Assembly (NCBI RefSeq): GCF_004916905.1
Contig: NZ_SDLV01000025.1
Span: forward strand, 186,001 to 250,000
Source: Chryseobacterium candidae
Lineage (GTDB): Bacteria > Bacteroidota > Bacteroidia > Flavobacteriales > Weeksellaceae
Reading direction: 5' to 3'
DNA length: 64,000 bases
Shown piece by piece: positions 1 through 7,464 of this stretch. How positions within the stretch are numbered: position 1 is the stretch's first letter; the number at the start of each line of letters is the position of its first letter. The notes below the pieces were generated by a model. The model searched no databases, was not told the DNA's origin, and saw only the letters and a program-made list of their open reading frames with translations. A program made the position numbers and the translations under genes.

Positions 1-1056
1 ACGAAGCATAAGTGTTTTTGTTTCAGTATCTAAAACACTCTGAAACGTTTTAATACTGTCATTATTCAGGATTACTTTCGTCCGGCTTGGAGAAATGACT
101 AATAGCTTTTTCCAGCCGACAGAATCACTGTTTGGTATTTCCTGGTTGTTTATTATAAATTTATCAACAATATACGCACCTTCCATTGGAACAGCCGGAG
201 GCGTATAGAACAGTGCTGATGAAGAACTCAATATAAAAAAAGCTACTACACACCATTTGAGTCCAGTAACTGTAATACCCTTCCATTTTTTGTCGAATAT
301 TCTTTTTTGAAAGCGTAATTGCGATGGCTGTTGCAATACAAAAAAACGATATAAAGCCATTGCATCGCCGCCTACAATAAAAAGACAAAGCCAAACAATA
401 TGACTGGAAAATATTTTAACCGGCACATCATAAAAAAAATTCAACAGAGCTACATTGATCATCACCGTCATGGAAAAAAGCGCACCAAAAGTCTTGGTTC
501 TCCTGAAAAGAAGCAAAAGTCCACCAATAACTTCTAACAATCCGGAAACAAATGTATAACCAGTGGAAGCTCCCATCATAGTCCATACCATTCCCATTGG
601 CGACATATCTCCTACTCTTTCTTCCAGCCTGCCAATTGTGTTGGCAGGAAACTGTCCGTCGTGAAGTTTTGCAAAGCCATACGAAAGCATTATCATAGCT
701 ACATAATAACGTGCTACTACTACCGTAAACCAATGTAAGTCTTTAAATGTCCGCTGTTTTTTGTCTGCGAAAAGTATAATGAGTGCAGCCACTACCGCTA
801 AGCCAATATTTACAAGCACTACCCAATAATCTAATGTAGTATCGCCGCTACCAGTCATTGTAATATATTCTACCTGCTTTTGCTGAAAAACATTTTTACA
901 CAACCACAAGACACCACTCTTATGTATTCCCTCTAAAGGTGAAAACTGGGATGTAAAGATAAAAAGATACACATAAGAAATAATCCACAGATGCATGAAA
1001 CGTAACGCAGCATTGCGCTTTTTTTGATTGGGAAAACTGATCGATTTTGTATCCAT
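1..1056 (-). CDS. DoxX-like multi-pass membrane protein, C-terminus cut by window edge
   Basis: An open frame runs from ATG at 1056 to the left edge, so 352 residues are visible and the C-terminus is missing. The visible part has several hydrophobic segments. These include one around residues 80-97 and the DoxX-like stretch YGFAKLHDGQFP followed by GLLEVIGGLLLLFRRTKTFG (about residues 125-190). That pattern is typical of DoxX/quinol-oxidase-like membrane proteins. After the last membrane segment (about residue 275) a soluble tail begins, starting near YTPPAVPMEGAY. The DUF2625 gene lies 24 nt upstream on the same strand, so the two may be co-transcribed. The exact function is unknown; an HTTM-like or growth-factor-like membrane protein is an alternative. 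Confidence 0.7.
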   Translation of the reverse strand, partial: MDTKSISFPNQKKRNAALRFMHLWIISYVYLFIFTSQFSPLEGIHKSGVLWLCKNVFQQKQVEYITMTGSGDTTLDYWVVLVNIGLAVVAALIILFADKKQRTFKDLHWFTVVVARYYVAMIMLSYGFAKLHDGQFPANTIGRLEERVGDMSPMGMVWTMMGASTGYTFVSGLLEVIGGLLLLFRRTKTFGALFSMTVMINVALLNFFYDVPVKIFSSHIVWLCLFIVGGDAMALYRFFVLQQPSQLRFQKRIFDKKWKGITVTGLKWCVVAFFILSSSSALFYTPPAVPMEGAYIVDKFIINNQEIPNSDSVGWKKLLVISPSRTKVILNNDSIKTFQSVLDTETKTLMLR

Positions 1057-1080
1057 ATTAATAATATTTATTTAAGGCAT

Positions 1081-1830
1081 TTATTTTTCTGCATCCAATG
1101 CAAGCTTCTTTCTAAATTCAAGAGTTAGCTTGTAGCTTTCTTCAATTGGAACTTCCTTTTTTGATACTTTATTAATATCCTTGCCTTGTTCCGTCCATAA
1201 GTAAGGAAAAAAGTTGAATACCTGGTCGCCTTTAAGTTTTGCTACCTCACTTTTCCAATTTGTCCATCTGTATCCTTTATAGAACTGATCAAGATTTTTA
1301 TTAAAGCAAAAATTCAAAAATTCAGTGTAAGTAAGGTCAAGAGGTTCATATTCCAAATTATCAGGAGCCAAATAATAAACTTTTCCTAAATCGCTGCCCA
1401 ACCCACCACCATTAAGAATAAATATACCTCCAATTGCATCGTCAGCAATTAAAAGATATGGTATTGGCTGCCCATAATCTTCAAATGTTTTTCCTCTATT
1501 CCATTCTGGCAATGACCTGCTTAGCTTATCACTTCCTGAGCCAAGAATCCTTATCCATCCATTATCAACCAAAAGTCCCCCTGTCATATAAACAATTGAA
1601 CCCATTGGAGATTTAGTGGTAACTTGAGTTTTATATAAGGCATCCTTTGCCTTGTTTGTATCCACAGGCAATATTTCCACTTTATTTTTTGCTGAGTCTA
1701 TCCATTCTTTTACAAGAATCCAGCCTGGATCTTTATCGTTTATTAATTCATCAATAGAGCGCATTTTTGTTTGTCCATAAGTTGTTAATGAGAATAAGGA
1801 TATTATAATAATCGTCAAATATCTTGTCAT
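1081..1830 (-). CDS. Secreted DUF2625 family protein
   Basis: The 249-residue protein begins with a clear signal peptide (MTRYLTIIIISLFSLTTYGQ). The mature part has the DUF2625 signature: an ELINDKDPGW motif near residue 28, then SPMGSIVYMTGGLLVDNGWI at about 75-94, and a region around ADDAIGGIFILNGG. The function of DUF2625 is not established. The protein is probably periplasmic or outer-membrane associated. It sits 24 nt upstream of the truncated DoxX-like gene on the same strand. Length matches the family. Confidence 0.75.
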   Translation of the reverse strand: MTRYLTIIIISLFSLTTYGQTKMRSIDELINDKDPGWILVKEWIDSAKNKVEILPVDTNKAKDALYKTQVTTKSPMGSIVYMTGGLLVDNGWIRILGSGSDKLSRSLPEWNRGKTFEDYGQPIPYLLIADDAIGGIFILNGGGLGSDLGKVYYLAPDNLEYEPLDLTYTEFLNFCFNKNLDQFYKGYRWTNWKSEVAKLKGDQVFNFFPYLWTEQGKDINKVSKKEVPIEESYKLTLEFRKKLALDAEK

Positions 1831-1879
1831 GCTTTATAGTTTTCTAAAAATATAATTAACTGTATACAGTGCTGCATCA

Positions 1880-2872
1880 TTATTTTATCTCAATTTTGTT
1901 GTAAGCAATCCATCGTTTTAAATTACCCACCATTCTTTTTAAATGATCTTCATTCAGGAAAATATTGGTCCAATATTCAAATCTGTCGCACTGGATACTG
2001 ATATAATAGTTCATAATGGCCAGACAAGCGAAAGACAAAAACTTTTTTTCTTCGGGAGTAATTTTAGTTACAGTCTCATAACCTCTTATAAAGCTGTCTG
2101 CTTTTACCTGATACTCTTGTTCGTTCAGATGGGTTGTAAATAACTGAAATAGAAAGTAAGAAATATCAAAGCATAAATAACCGTTACCACAAAAATCAAA
2201 GTCAAAAAATGTGATTTCTTTTTCATCATCAATGTGCAAATTGTCGAACCAGACGTCAAGATGAACCACTCCATATCTCATTTTCTGTTTTTCTTCATTT
2301 TCCATTTTTAGCGTTAAAAAATCAGAGAGACTTTCTAAAAATTCAATTTCGCTGGTATTTTTATTATAGAATTTTTTTGTTCTTATAACAGGATTCTTAA
2401 GCAGGTTTTCAGCGTTGTAAGACATTCTCATCAGCTTGATATTTTCTGTTGATTGATGAACTTTTGCTAAAGCTTGTCCAATCAGAAAGCTTGTTTCGGG
2501 TGAAAATTTTGCTGTTTTTATGCCTTTAGCATATGAAAATAAAACGCCAAATCTGATTCCTTCCGGAGCTTCAATTTTCTGGATAAATTTATTTGATTGA
2601 TCAGCTATGGGAAAAGCAATTTGTCGGTCTGCCTCTTTCAGATGATTGAGAAGTCTTAATTCTTCTTCAATTTCTAATGGAGTTCGCCAATGATGGGTGT
2701 ACACTCTAAAAACGTATTTGTTTTCACCATCATGAACGATGTATAAGTGGTTCATCGCAAGCCGAAATATATTGCATTCCGTTTTGTCAGTTAATCCATA
2801 TTTTTCTTGAATAAGTTGACCAATTTCATAAGGTGAAAGTGTGCTGTTTATTGTCGTAAACTTCTCTGTCAT
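1880..2872 (-). CDS. APH-family phosphotransferase (homoserine-kinase/SrkA-like)
   Basis: This 330-residue protein has the aminoglycoside/choline kinase fold. An N-terminal lobe carries KYVFRVYTHH (nucleotide-binding lysine or equivalent, about residues 51-60). The catalytic loop is GVVHLDVWFDNLHID (about 200-215), with the Brenner-type HxDxxxxN residues, and the metal-binding aspartate is in FFDFDFCG (about 222-229). Substrates in this superfamily include aminoglycosides, homoserine, choline and protein side chains, and the sequence alone does not separate these. No resistance island surrounds it, so a housekeeping or metabolic kinase is more likely than a resistance enzyme. Confidence 0.7.
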   Translation of the reverse strand: MTEKFTTINSTLSPYEIGQLIQEKYGLTDKTECNIFRLAMNHLYIVHDGENKYVFRVYTHHWRTPLEIEEELRLLNHLKEADRQIAFPIADQSNKFIQKIEAPEGIRFGVLFSYAKGIKTAKFSPETSFLIGQALAKVHQSTENIKLMRMSYNAENLLKNPVIRTKKFYNKNTSEIEFLESLSDFLTLKMENEEKQKMRYGVVHLDVWFDNLHIDDEKEITFFDFDFCGNGYLCFDISYFLFQLFTTHLNEQEYQVKADSFIRGYETVTKITPEEKKFLSFACLAIMNYYISIQCDRFEYWTNIFLNEDHLKRMVGNLKRWIAYNKIEIK

Positions 2873-2997
2873 TTAATTCTCGTTCGTTTCTGGTTATAAC
2901 TGGTTATAAAGTGATGCAATTTCGTTAACGTTTTTTTGGATTGGATTACAGATTTTTTTTTCAAATCCAAGATTTGTTGATTTTAATATAGTGTCTT

Positions 2998-3087
2998 TTA
3001 GTATTTATATCTTTCATAGTTCTGGGCAAGCAATGAAGAAGTTGCAGAAGTGAAAATTAAAAGTAAGAGTAAATACTTTTTTATCAT
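2998..3087 (-). pseudogene. Signal-peptide-only ORF (29 residues), probable remnant of a secreted protein
   Basis: A frame of 29 codons starts at ATG 3087 and encodes MIKKYLLLLLIFTSAT plus SSLLAQNYERYKY. It is a textbook signal peptide with a signal peptidase site after LLAQ or LA, followed by only eight residues and TAA. No open continuation is seen downstream in the same frame beyond about a dozen codons. This is either the 5' end of a decayed secreted-protein gene or a very small secreted peptide. Decay is the simpler reading. Confidence 0.4.
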
Positions 3088-3185
3088 GGCATTGGGGCTA
3101 AATATCAGTTAAGACTCAAATTTACGGATTGTGTTGATATAAAGTTTGTAATGATGCTAATGTTTTTTTATTTTATCCAATAAAA

Positions 3186-3211
3186 GCTCCAAAATCCGAA
3201 GATTTTGGAGC
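3186..3211 (-). terminator. Intrinsic terminator of the BspA-like gene
   Basis: A perfect 11-bp stem (GCTCCAAAATC / GATTTTGGAGC) with a CGAA tetraloop is followed on the minus strand by a TTTTATT tract. It lies about 33 nt beyond the stop codon of the T9SS surface protein. Confidence 0.85.
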
Positions 3212-3243
3212 AGAGTTAAATAGCTAACTTTTCGGCTGTTCTA

Positions 3244-4737
3244 CTATTGCTTGGTGATTTTATTGAAAAAAGTATCACCTTTAAAGATATAGTCTCCTGA
3301 AGGATATTCAGTCAGATCGATGGTATTTTTCCCTTTTCTAAACAATATATTTTTAATGAGGTTACCGTTATTATCATATAAATAAATATTTTCATCTGCT
3401 GAGGATTCCACGTTGATCACTCCTGTCGTTGGATTAGGATAAGCGGAAGTTTTCGTTTTTGGGGAAGCTTCTCTTGTTGACAGATAACAACCTGAAATAT
3501 AGGAATCTCCAATAATATTAAACCCTTTGTTGATCAGCTGTGCTCTGGCCAGCATAGCTTGCGGTGTAGAATAAACCAATCCTGTTGCATCTATAGTTCC
3601 GGACGTAATTGTTGAGTTCGCCCAGGTAGGATTATTATTCAGAGCGATGAGAAAGTTACTGTAATTCGTACATGATAAACCTGCATTTTTAAATCCGAAA
3701 TAGATTGTATTCCAGCTGAAGTTTTGAAGCTTGATATTCCACGAAAAAATATCCTGGTCAAAATGTAAAGCACCCGCAAACATATTAAATCCGGCGAAAT
3801 AATCAACCTTACTTACATCCCAGTTTCCTATGGGCTGATTGAACGATACTGCATTTTCAAACATATGCTCAAAATCTGTCACTTTACCTGTATTCCAGTT
3901 ATCAAGAGGCTGATTAAATGCTGTCGCATTATAGAATGTATAGCGGAAATTAGTTGCATTTTCTGTATTCCATGAATTTAATGGCTGGTTAAAAGCTGTG
4001 GCATCTGCAAACATGGAGGAGAAATCAGTTCCGGATATTGTATTCCAGGCAGAAATATCCTGATTGAAAGAAGATGCAGAAGAAAACATGCTGCTGAAAT
4101 TGGTTACTTTTGCTGTATCCCAGTTTCCGATATTCTGATTAAACAGTGTCGCTCCGCTGAACATACCGCTCATGTCCGTAATACGGAATGGATTCCAGTA
4201 AGAAAATGAAGTATGGCCTGTCAAAGATGAACAGTTAAGGAACATTTGTGATAAACTGGTTATTTGTGTCAAATCAGGAGTATCTGCAGCCGTTACATTA
4301 AGATTGGGACAGTTGGCGAATGCTCTGTCGAATTGCTGAAGCCATGTTGTATTTCCCCACTGGCTGAGTTCTATGAGTTCCTGATTTCCACCAGGAGGCA
4401 TGATGTCGGTATTGGCCCTGAACCCGTAAAATAATCCGTTACCGCCGGATACTTTTAATTCGTAAGTGGCCTGCAGAGGATCTGGATGGAATGATGGCCC
4501 AAAATATATAAGTAAAGGCTCATTGCTGCTAGAGGTTACATAATCAAACATCCCGTTATGCTCAGGATATCCTACTTCTTGCCAGTAAATGGTGTAATCG
4601 GTTCCTGTGCCGCCGAATTTTATTGAATGATCAATGATGCCGTTTGCATTGGGTTTCCAGATGGTAGTAAATTCATTCTGCGCATAGGAAATGCAAAATA
4701 AAAGGAGAAAAATGATTATTAGTTGTTTTTTACACAT
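3244..4737 (-). CDS. BspA-like (DUF285 repeat) surface protein with T9SS C-terminal domain
   Basis: The 497-residue protein has a signal peptide (residues 1-19, ending ISYAQ). Its central region (about 110-370) carries repeated units of the form FNQ-x-x-x-x-WDT-x-x-x-T-x-FSSMF, the DUF285/BspA-type leucine-rich-like repeat (LFNQNIGNWDTAKVTNFSSM and relatives). The C-terminal 75 residues start with YPNPTTGVINVES and end in a beta-rich IDLTEYPSGDYIFKG stretch. That is a type A sorting domain for the type IX secretion system. The protein is therefore probably secreted to, or anchored on, the cell surface. BspA-like proteins often bind host or matrix proteins, but the ligand here is unknown. A terminator follows directly. 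Confidence 0.85.
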   Translation of the reverse strand: MCKKQLIIIFLLLFCISYAQNEFTTIWKPNANGIIDHSIKFGGTGTDYTIYWQEVGYPEHNGMFDYVTSSSNEPLLIYFGPSFHPDPLQATYELKVSGGNGLFYGFRANTDIMPPGGNQELIELSQWGNTTWLQQFDRAFANCPNLNVTAADTPDLTQITSLSQMFLNCSSLTGHTSFSYWNPFRITDMSGMFSGATLFNQNIGNWDTAKVTNFSSMFSSASSFNQDISAWNTISGTDFSSMFADATAFNQPLNSWNTENATNFRYTFYNATAFNQPLDNWNTGKVTDFEHMFENAVSFNQPIGNWDVSKVDYFAGFNMFAGALHFDQDIFSWNIKLQNFSWNTIYFGFKNAGLSCTNYSNFLIALNNNPTWANSTITSGTIDATGLVYSTPQAMLARAQLINKGFNIIGDSYISGCYLSTREASPKTKTSAYPNPTTGVINVESSADENIYLYDNNGNLIKNILFRKGKNTIDLTEYPSGDYIFKGDTFFNKITKQ

Positions 4738-5259
4738 AATTTAAAAAAGTTGTTTTAAGGTTAAAATTGGGTTGGGTAAGACAATTAATTTCCCGGGATT
4801 CTTTATCTTATCTCTTATACAAAAGTACTGGCGCACAGCGACAAAACTCGTCGTATTATAATTTAATAGCCTTTTTTTTAGTTTTTTTTGATGAAAATTT
4901 TTCTATAAAAACATGGGTGAAATAAGACCAATGCAAGAGCTATAACAAATAATAACCGTGTAAAAAAATGCAGCCGTCATTGAAATAACAACTGCAGAAA
5001 AATAAGGGTTTTATATAGTGATTTTCACACCGTTGGAAATCGTAATGCCGGGAAGCGGACTTAGGAATTTTAACTGAGGGTTTTGAAATCTTACTTCACA
5101 ATTAGATCATTAATCTATAGATATTTATAGACAATTCGTAAGGATGTAATTTTTAAAACCCTGGAATGTGTTGAAATTCAGGTGCTAAAAAGTACCTTTT
5201 GTTTTGTTATGTGAATTATTTTTATATTTAGTGAAAACTAAAGACCAAAAAAACTCTTT
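4738..5259. other. Gene-free stretch between divergent genes
   Basis: No convincing coding frame is present. On the minus strand, TACTTTTG (complement at 4820-4827) matches the Bacteroidota -7 element and would serve the BspA-like gene, although I see no TTG at the usual distance. On the plus strand TATATTTA near 5229 is a one-off match upstream of the 5260 gene. The rest is AT-rich and without recognisable structure. Confidence 0.4.
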
Positions 5260-5649
5260 ATGGACAAAATATTTTTTTTATTTTCTTTTTTTTCATTCTT
5301 TTTGGTAATAAATGCTCAGAATTTTAAGTGTAAATCTGCACATATCGGAAAATTTCAAATAGATAATGGCGAGTATGGAATTACAGTTATTGAAAGAAAT
5401 AGCAAAATCCAGACTGAAACAAACACAAAAATGGGTTATAAGGCAAGGTATGATGTCACTTGGATTGATGATTGTCATTACGAATTAAAAAACAGAAAAG
5501 TAATACAAGGCAAAATCCTGGAGGGAAGCACTCCTGATGATGTACTGAGAGCTGAAATATTAAAAGTTATAAACAATAAGGTTTTCTTAAAACTAAGTTC
5601 TAATTTTTCTGATGAAATAATGGAATGTGAAATGGTTAAGATAAAATAA
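5260..5649 (+). CDS. Small secreted protein of unknown function
   Basis: The 129-residue protein has a signal peptide (MDKIFFLFSFFSFFLVINAQ). The mature part contains three cysteines: FKCKSAH near residue 24, DDCHYEL near 72 and a C-terminal MECEMVKIK. The order GKFQ, then RNSKIQTE, then YDVTWIDDCHYEL, then ILKV resembles a widespread uncharacterised Bacteroidota lipoprotein/secreted family of about 130 residues. No function can be assigned. It stands alone, convergent with the bacteriocin-like gene. Confidence 0.65.
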   Translation: MDKIFFLFSFFSFFLVINAQNFKCKSAHIGKFQIDNGEYGITVIERNSKIQTETNTKMGYKARYDVTWIDDCHYELKNRKVIQGKILEGSTPDDVLRAEILKVINNKVFLKLSSNFSDEIMECEMVKIK

Positions 5650-5709
5650 TTATGAAAATGGTAAGCATTCCGGATTTTGTTTCGATATTTTAAATTTTCA
5701 CATAAAAAA

Positions 5710-5734
5710 GAGACTGCTTTTTTAAGGCAGTCTC
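5710..5734 (-). terminator. Terminator of the bacteriocin-like gene
   Basis: GAGACTGC and GCAGTCTC form a perfect 8-bp stem. It is followed on the minus strand by six T residues (complement of 5704-5709). It lies 24 nt beyond the stop of the bacteriocin-like peptide gene and may act in both directions between the convergent genes. Confidence 0.8.
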
Positions 5735-5758
5735 GTGATTTTAATGTCATGCTTACTG

Positions 5759-6043
5759 TTAGCAAGTAGAACCGCACTCAAGTAATTTGATGTGAACTAC
5801 ACCATTCACAACACATTGTGTCTGGCATAAAGCATTAGTAACAACAGTGCTTACACCGCCCACTGCTCCACCTACTGTAGATCCAACGCCGGAAACTACT
5901 CCACCAACGATAGTACCTACACCGCCTACTACTCCGCCCACTACTCCTCCTATTCCACCTAGAAGTCCGCCGATTGGATCCAGTAATCCATTACCTGAAA
6001 TAGCTTTTAATTCGTTTCTGTCTAATTTTTTTAAGTTTTTCAT
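5759..6043 (-). CDS. Bacteriocin-like peptide with GG-type leader, glycine zipper and Cys-rich tail
   Basis: A 94-residue peptide. Its N-terminus MKNLKKLDRNELKAISGNG is the leader-like sequence seen in Bacteroidota bacteriocin-like and RiPP precursors, where LKxISGG normally ends the leader; here GN replaces GG. The middle (about 20-65) is almost entirely Gly, Val, Ile, Ala and Ser in GG-x-V-GG repeats, a glycine zipper that could form a membrane helix. The tail holds four cysteines in the pattern C-x3-C, then 14 residues, then C-x3-C (CQTQC, then CGSTC at the terminus), suggesting two disulfides or modification. No ABC exporter, peptidase, immunity or modification gene is adjacent, so it is an orphan. 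The repeats are also visible in the DNA. Confidence 0.7.
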   Translation of the reverse strand: MKNLKKLDRNELKAISGNGLLDPIGGLLGGIGGVVGGVVGGVGTIVGGVVSGVGSTVGGAVGGVSTVVTNALCQTQCVVNGVVHIKLLECGSTC

Positions 6044-6445
6044 AACTATAATTTTTTATATGATTATTACATCACTAATATATGAATAATTATTTATTGA
6101 TTGAAAATTAATTTAAGTAAATTAATTATATGTTATTATTGTTTAATATTTTATTAATATGAATATATTTTTATCAAAATATTAATTTCGATTATATGTG
6201 ATTGATTTTCTAAAAGTTAAAAATAATAATTCAATTTGGGGAATTTTGAGTTATTATTTTTATACTAAATATCATTTATTATTATCTATTTTTTGATTGG
6301 TTTTAAATTTTAAATATTTATCTGTAGATAGACCTTCAGTAAGATAAAAACTCATCTTTGAAGCATTTAAATTGATTCATTCTGGAAAAAAGATAAGAGT
6401 AGAATAAAATTCATGTTCTTCTTGTAGTAAAAACCGTTCTGTTTA
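6044..6445. other. AT-rich gene-free stretch
   Basis: About 400 bases, strikingly AT-rich, upstream of both the bacteriocin-like gene (minus) and the XRE regulator (plus). I see no coding frame, no TAnnTTTG element for the minus-strand gene, and no strong hairpin. The regulator promoter begins at its right end. Confidence 0.4.
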
Positions 6446-6475
6446 TTGATAACGGAATCAAATTTTGTATTTTTG
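6446..6475 (+). promoter_or_regulatory. Bacteroidota-type promoter of the XRE/S24 regulator
   Basis: TTG at 6446-6448 and TATTTTTG at 6468-6475 match the -33/-7 consensus (TTG, TAnnTTTG) with a 19-nt spacer. Transcription would start about 6482, leaving only about 10 nt of leader before the ATG at 6493. Confidence 0.7.
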
Positions 6476-6499
6476 CTGACATACTTATATCAATGTCAG
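6476..6499 (+). promoter_or_regulatory. Inverted repeat over the start codon of the XRE regulator (probable autoregulatory operator)
   Basis: CTGACAT at 6476-6482 and ATGTCAG at 6493-6499 are perfect inverted repeats 10 nt apart. The right arm contains the ATG of the regulator. The repeat covers the expected transcription start, so it could be bound by the XRE protein itself or form a hairpin hiding the start codon. Confidence 0.55.
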
Positions 6500-7281
6500 T
6501 TTTTTCAAATAATATACGCTTTTTAAGAGCCAGGAGGAAGCTCTCCCAACAAAATGTAGCCGATGAATTATTGATTTCAAGAGTTCGGTATTCAAAATAT
6601 GAAAACGGAATTTCTGAACCTCCTATCGAACTGCTGGTGAAAATCTCAAAATATTTCCATGTAAGTATTGATCTTATGCTGTCTGTAGATATTGAGAAAT
6701 ATCCGATAGATGAAATGCTAAAGCTTCCGGATAACAGAATTGTTCTTCCGGTAGCGGTAGATAATCAAGGAAATGATACCATAGAAATTATTCCCCAGAA
6801 GGCTTCAATGGGTTATCTGGAAGGTTATAGTGATATCGAATATATAGAAAGTCTTCAGCGTATTGCTCTTCCTTTTCTTACCAATGGAAAATACAGAGCT
6901 TTTCCTGCGGATGGGGATTCTATGCCGCCGTTCAGAAACGGATCTTATATTGTCGGAAAATACGTGGAGGGAATCAATGAACTAAAAGAAGGTAAAACCT
7001 ATGTTTTTGTCACCTTAAATGACGGGATTACCTATAAACGTTTTAAAGAAAGGAAAGAAAATGCGATCTGCGTAAGTGCTGATAATTCATTTTATGAACC
7101 TTATGATATTCCTTTTGAAGAGGTAGTGGAAATCTGGCAGTATGCTTCAGGAATTTTCCCTGAAGATTTTGAGCCGGGTGATTATGAAAGCTACAATTTT
7201 AAAGAGATGTTCCGTGAACTGAGACAGGACATCAGGGATCTTGACAAAAAGGTTTCAGGCCGTCGCCGTAAGCAATCCTAA
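6493..7281 (+). CDS. XRE-family repressor with S24/LexA-like peptidase domain
   Basis: The 262-residue protein has an N-terminal helix-turn-helix (residues 5-60; QQNVADELLISRVRYSKYE). A linker and an S24 peptidase domain follow (about 128-220). The catalytic dyad appears intact: Ser143 in GDSM and Lys182 in TYKRF. In relatives the self-cleavage site is an Ala-Gly bond just before a GYLxGY motif. Here the sequence is KASMGYLEGY, so the scissile residue would be Met106-Gly107. The tail is basic (SGRRRKQS). It probably acts as a stress-responsive repressor. The inverted repeat over its start codon suggests autoregulation. It is convergent with the hybrid kinase, and no phage genes are nearby. 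Confidence 0.8.
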   Translation: MSVFSNNIRFLRARRKLSQQNVADELLISRVRYSKYENGISEPPIELLVKISKYFHVSIDLMLSVDIEKYPIDEMLKLPDNRIVLPVAVDNQGNDTIEIIPQKASMGYLEGYSDIEYIESLQRIALPFLTNGKYRAFPADGDSMPPFRNGSYIVGKYVEGINELKEGKTYVFVTLNDGITYKRFKERKENAICVSADNSFYEPYDIPFEEVVEIWQYASGIFPEDFEPGDYESYNFKEMFRELRQDIRDLDKKVSGRRRKQS

Positions 7282-7300
7282 TATTTACAATATTTATTAA

Positions 7301-7330
7301 CATACTCCTGGTTTTTACACCGGGAGTATG
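7301..7330. terminator. Hairpin between convergent regulator and kinase genes
   Basis: CATACTCCTGG and CCGGGAGTATG pair with one G-T wobble around an 8-nt loop, 19 nt after the regulator stop. T-tracts are short on both sides, so termination is likely but not certain. Confidence 0.6.
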
Positions 7331-7345
7331 TTTAAACTCTCTGGT

Positions 7346-7464
7346 TTAAAGGGATTCAATAGCGTCATAACTTTTCGGAGTCAGGATTACTTCGTTTCCT
7401 TCATTTGGTAATTTGTGTTCAATCGTTTTAGAATCAGTTTGTCGTCTTAGACTACTATAATCAA
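7346..7464 (-). pseudogene. Startless open frame, possible remnant C-terminus
   Basis: Just beyond the kinase stop, an open frame of about 39 codons reads VDYSSLRRQTDSK, then TIEHKLPNEGNEV, then ILTPKSYDAIESL and stops. Its composition looks like real protein. It has no start codon and overlaps the last codons of the kinase in another frame. It may be the tail of a lost gene, or chance. Confidence 0.25.

Noticed and set aside
164-733. Two minus-strand frames of 76 and 101 codons at the left edge
   Set aside because: They are out-of-frame with a single long membrane-protein frame (1-1056) that shows coherent hydrophobic segments. Their composition (many Ser, Cys, Phe) is typical of shadow frames.
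1880-2872. Aminoglycoside resistance gene
   Set aside because: The APH fold is clear, but there is no mobile context and the sequence is equally like SrkA or homoserine kinase. A resistance claim is not supported.
5847-6089. Plus-strand frame rich in Thr-Pro repeats opposite the bacteriocin-like gene
   Set aside because: It is the antisense of the glycine repeats (GGA/GGC gives TCC/GCC). It has no signal peptide or start context; the minus-strand peptide with leader and terminator is the real gene.
6493-7281. Prophage CI-type repressor marking a prophage
   Set aside because: No integrase, structural or lysis genes occur in the window. The neighbours are chromosomal genes.
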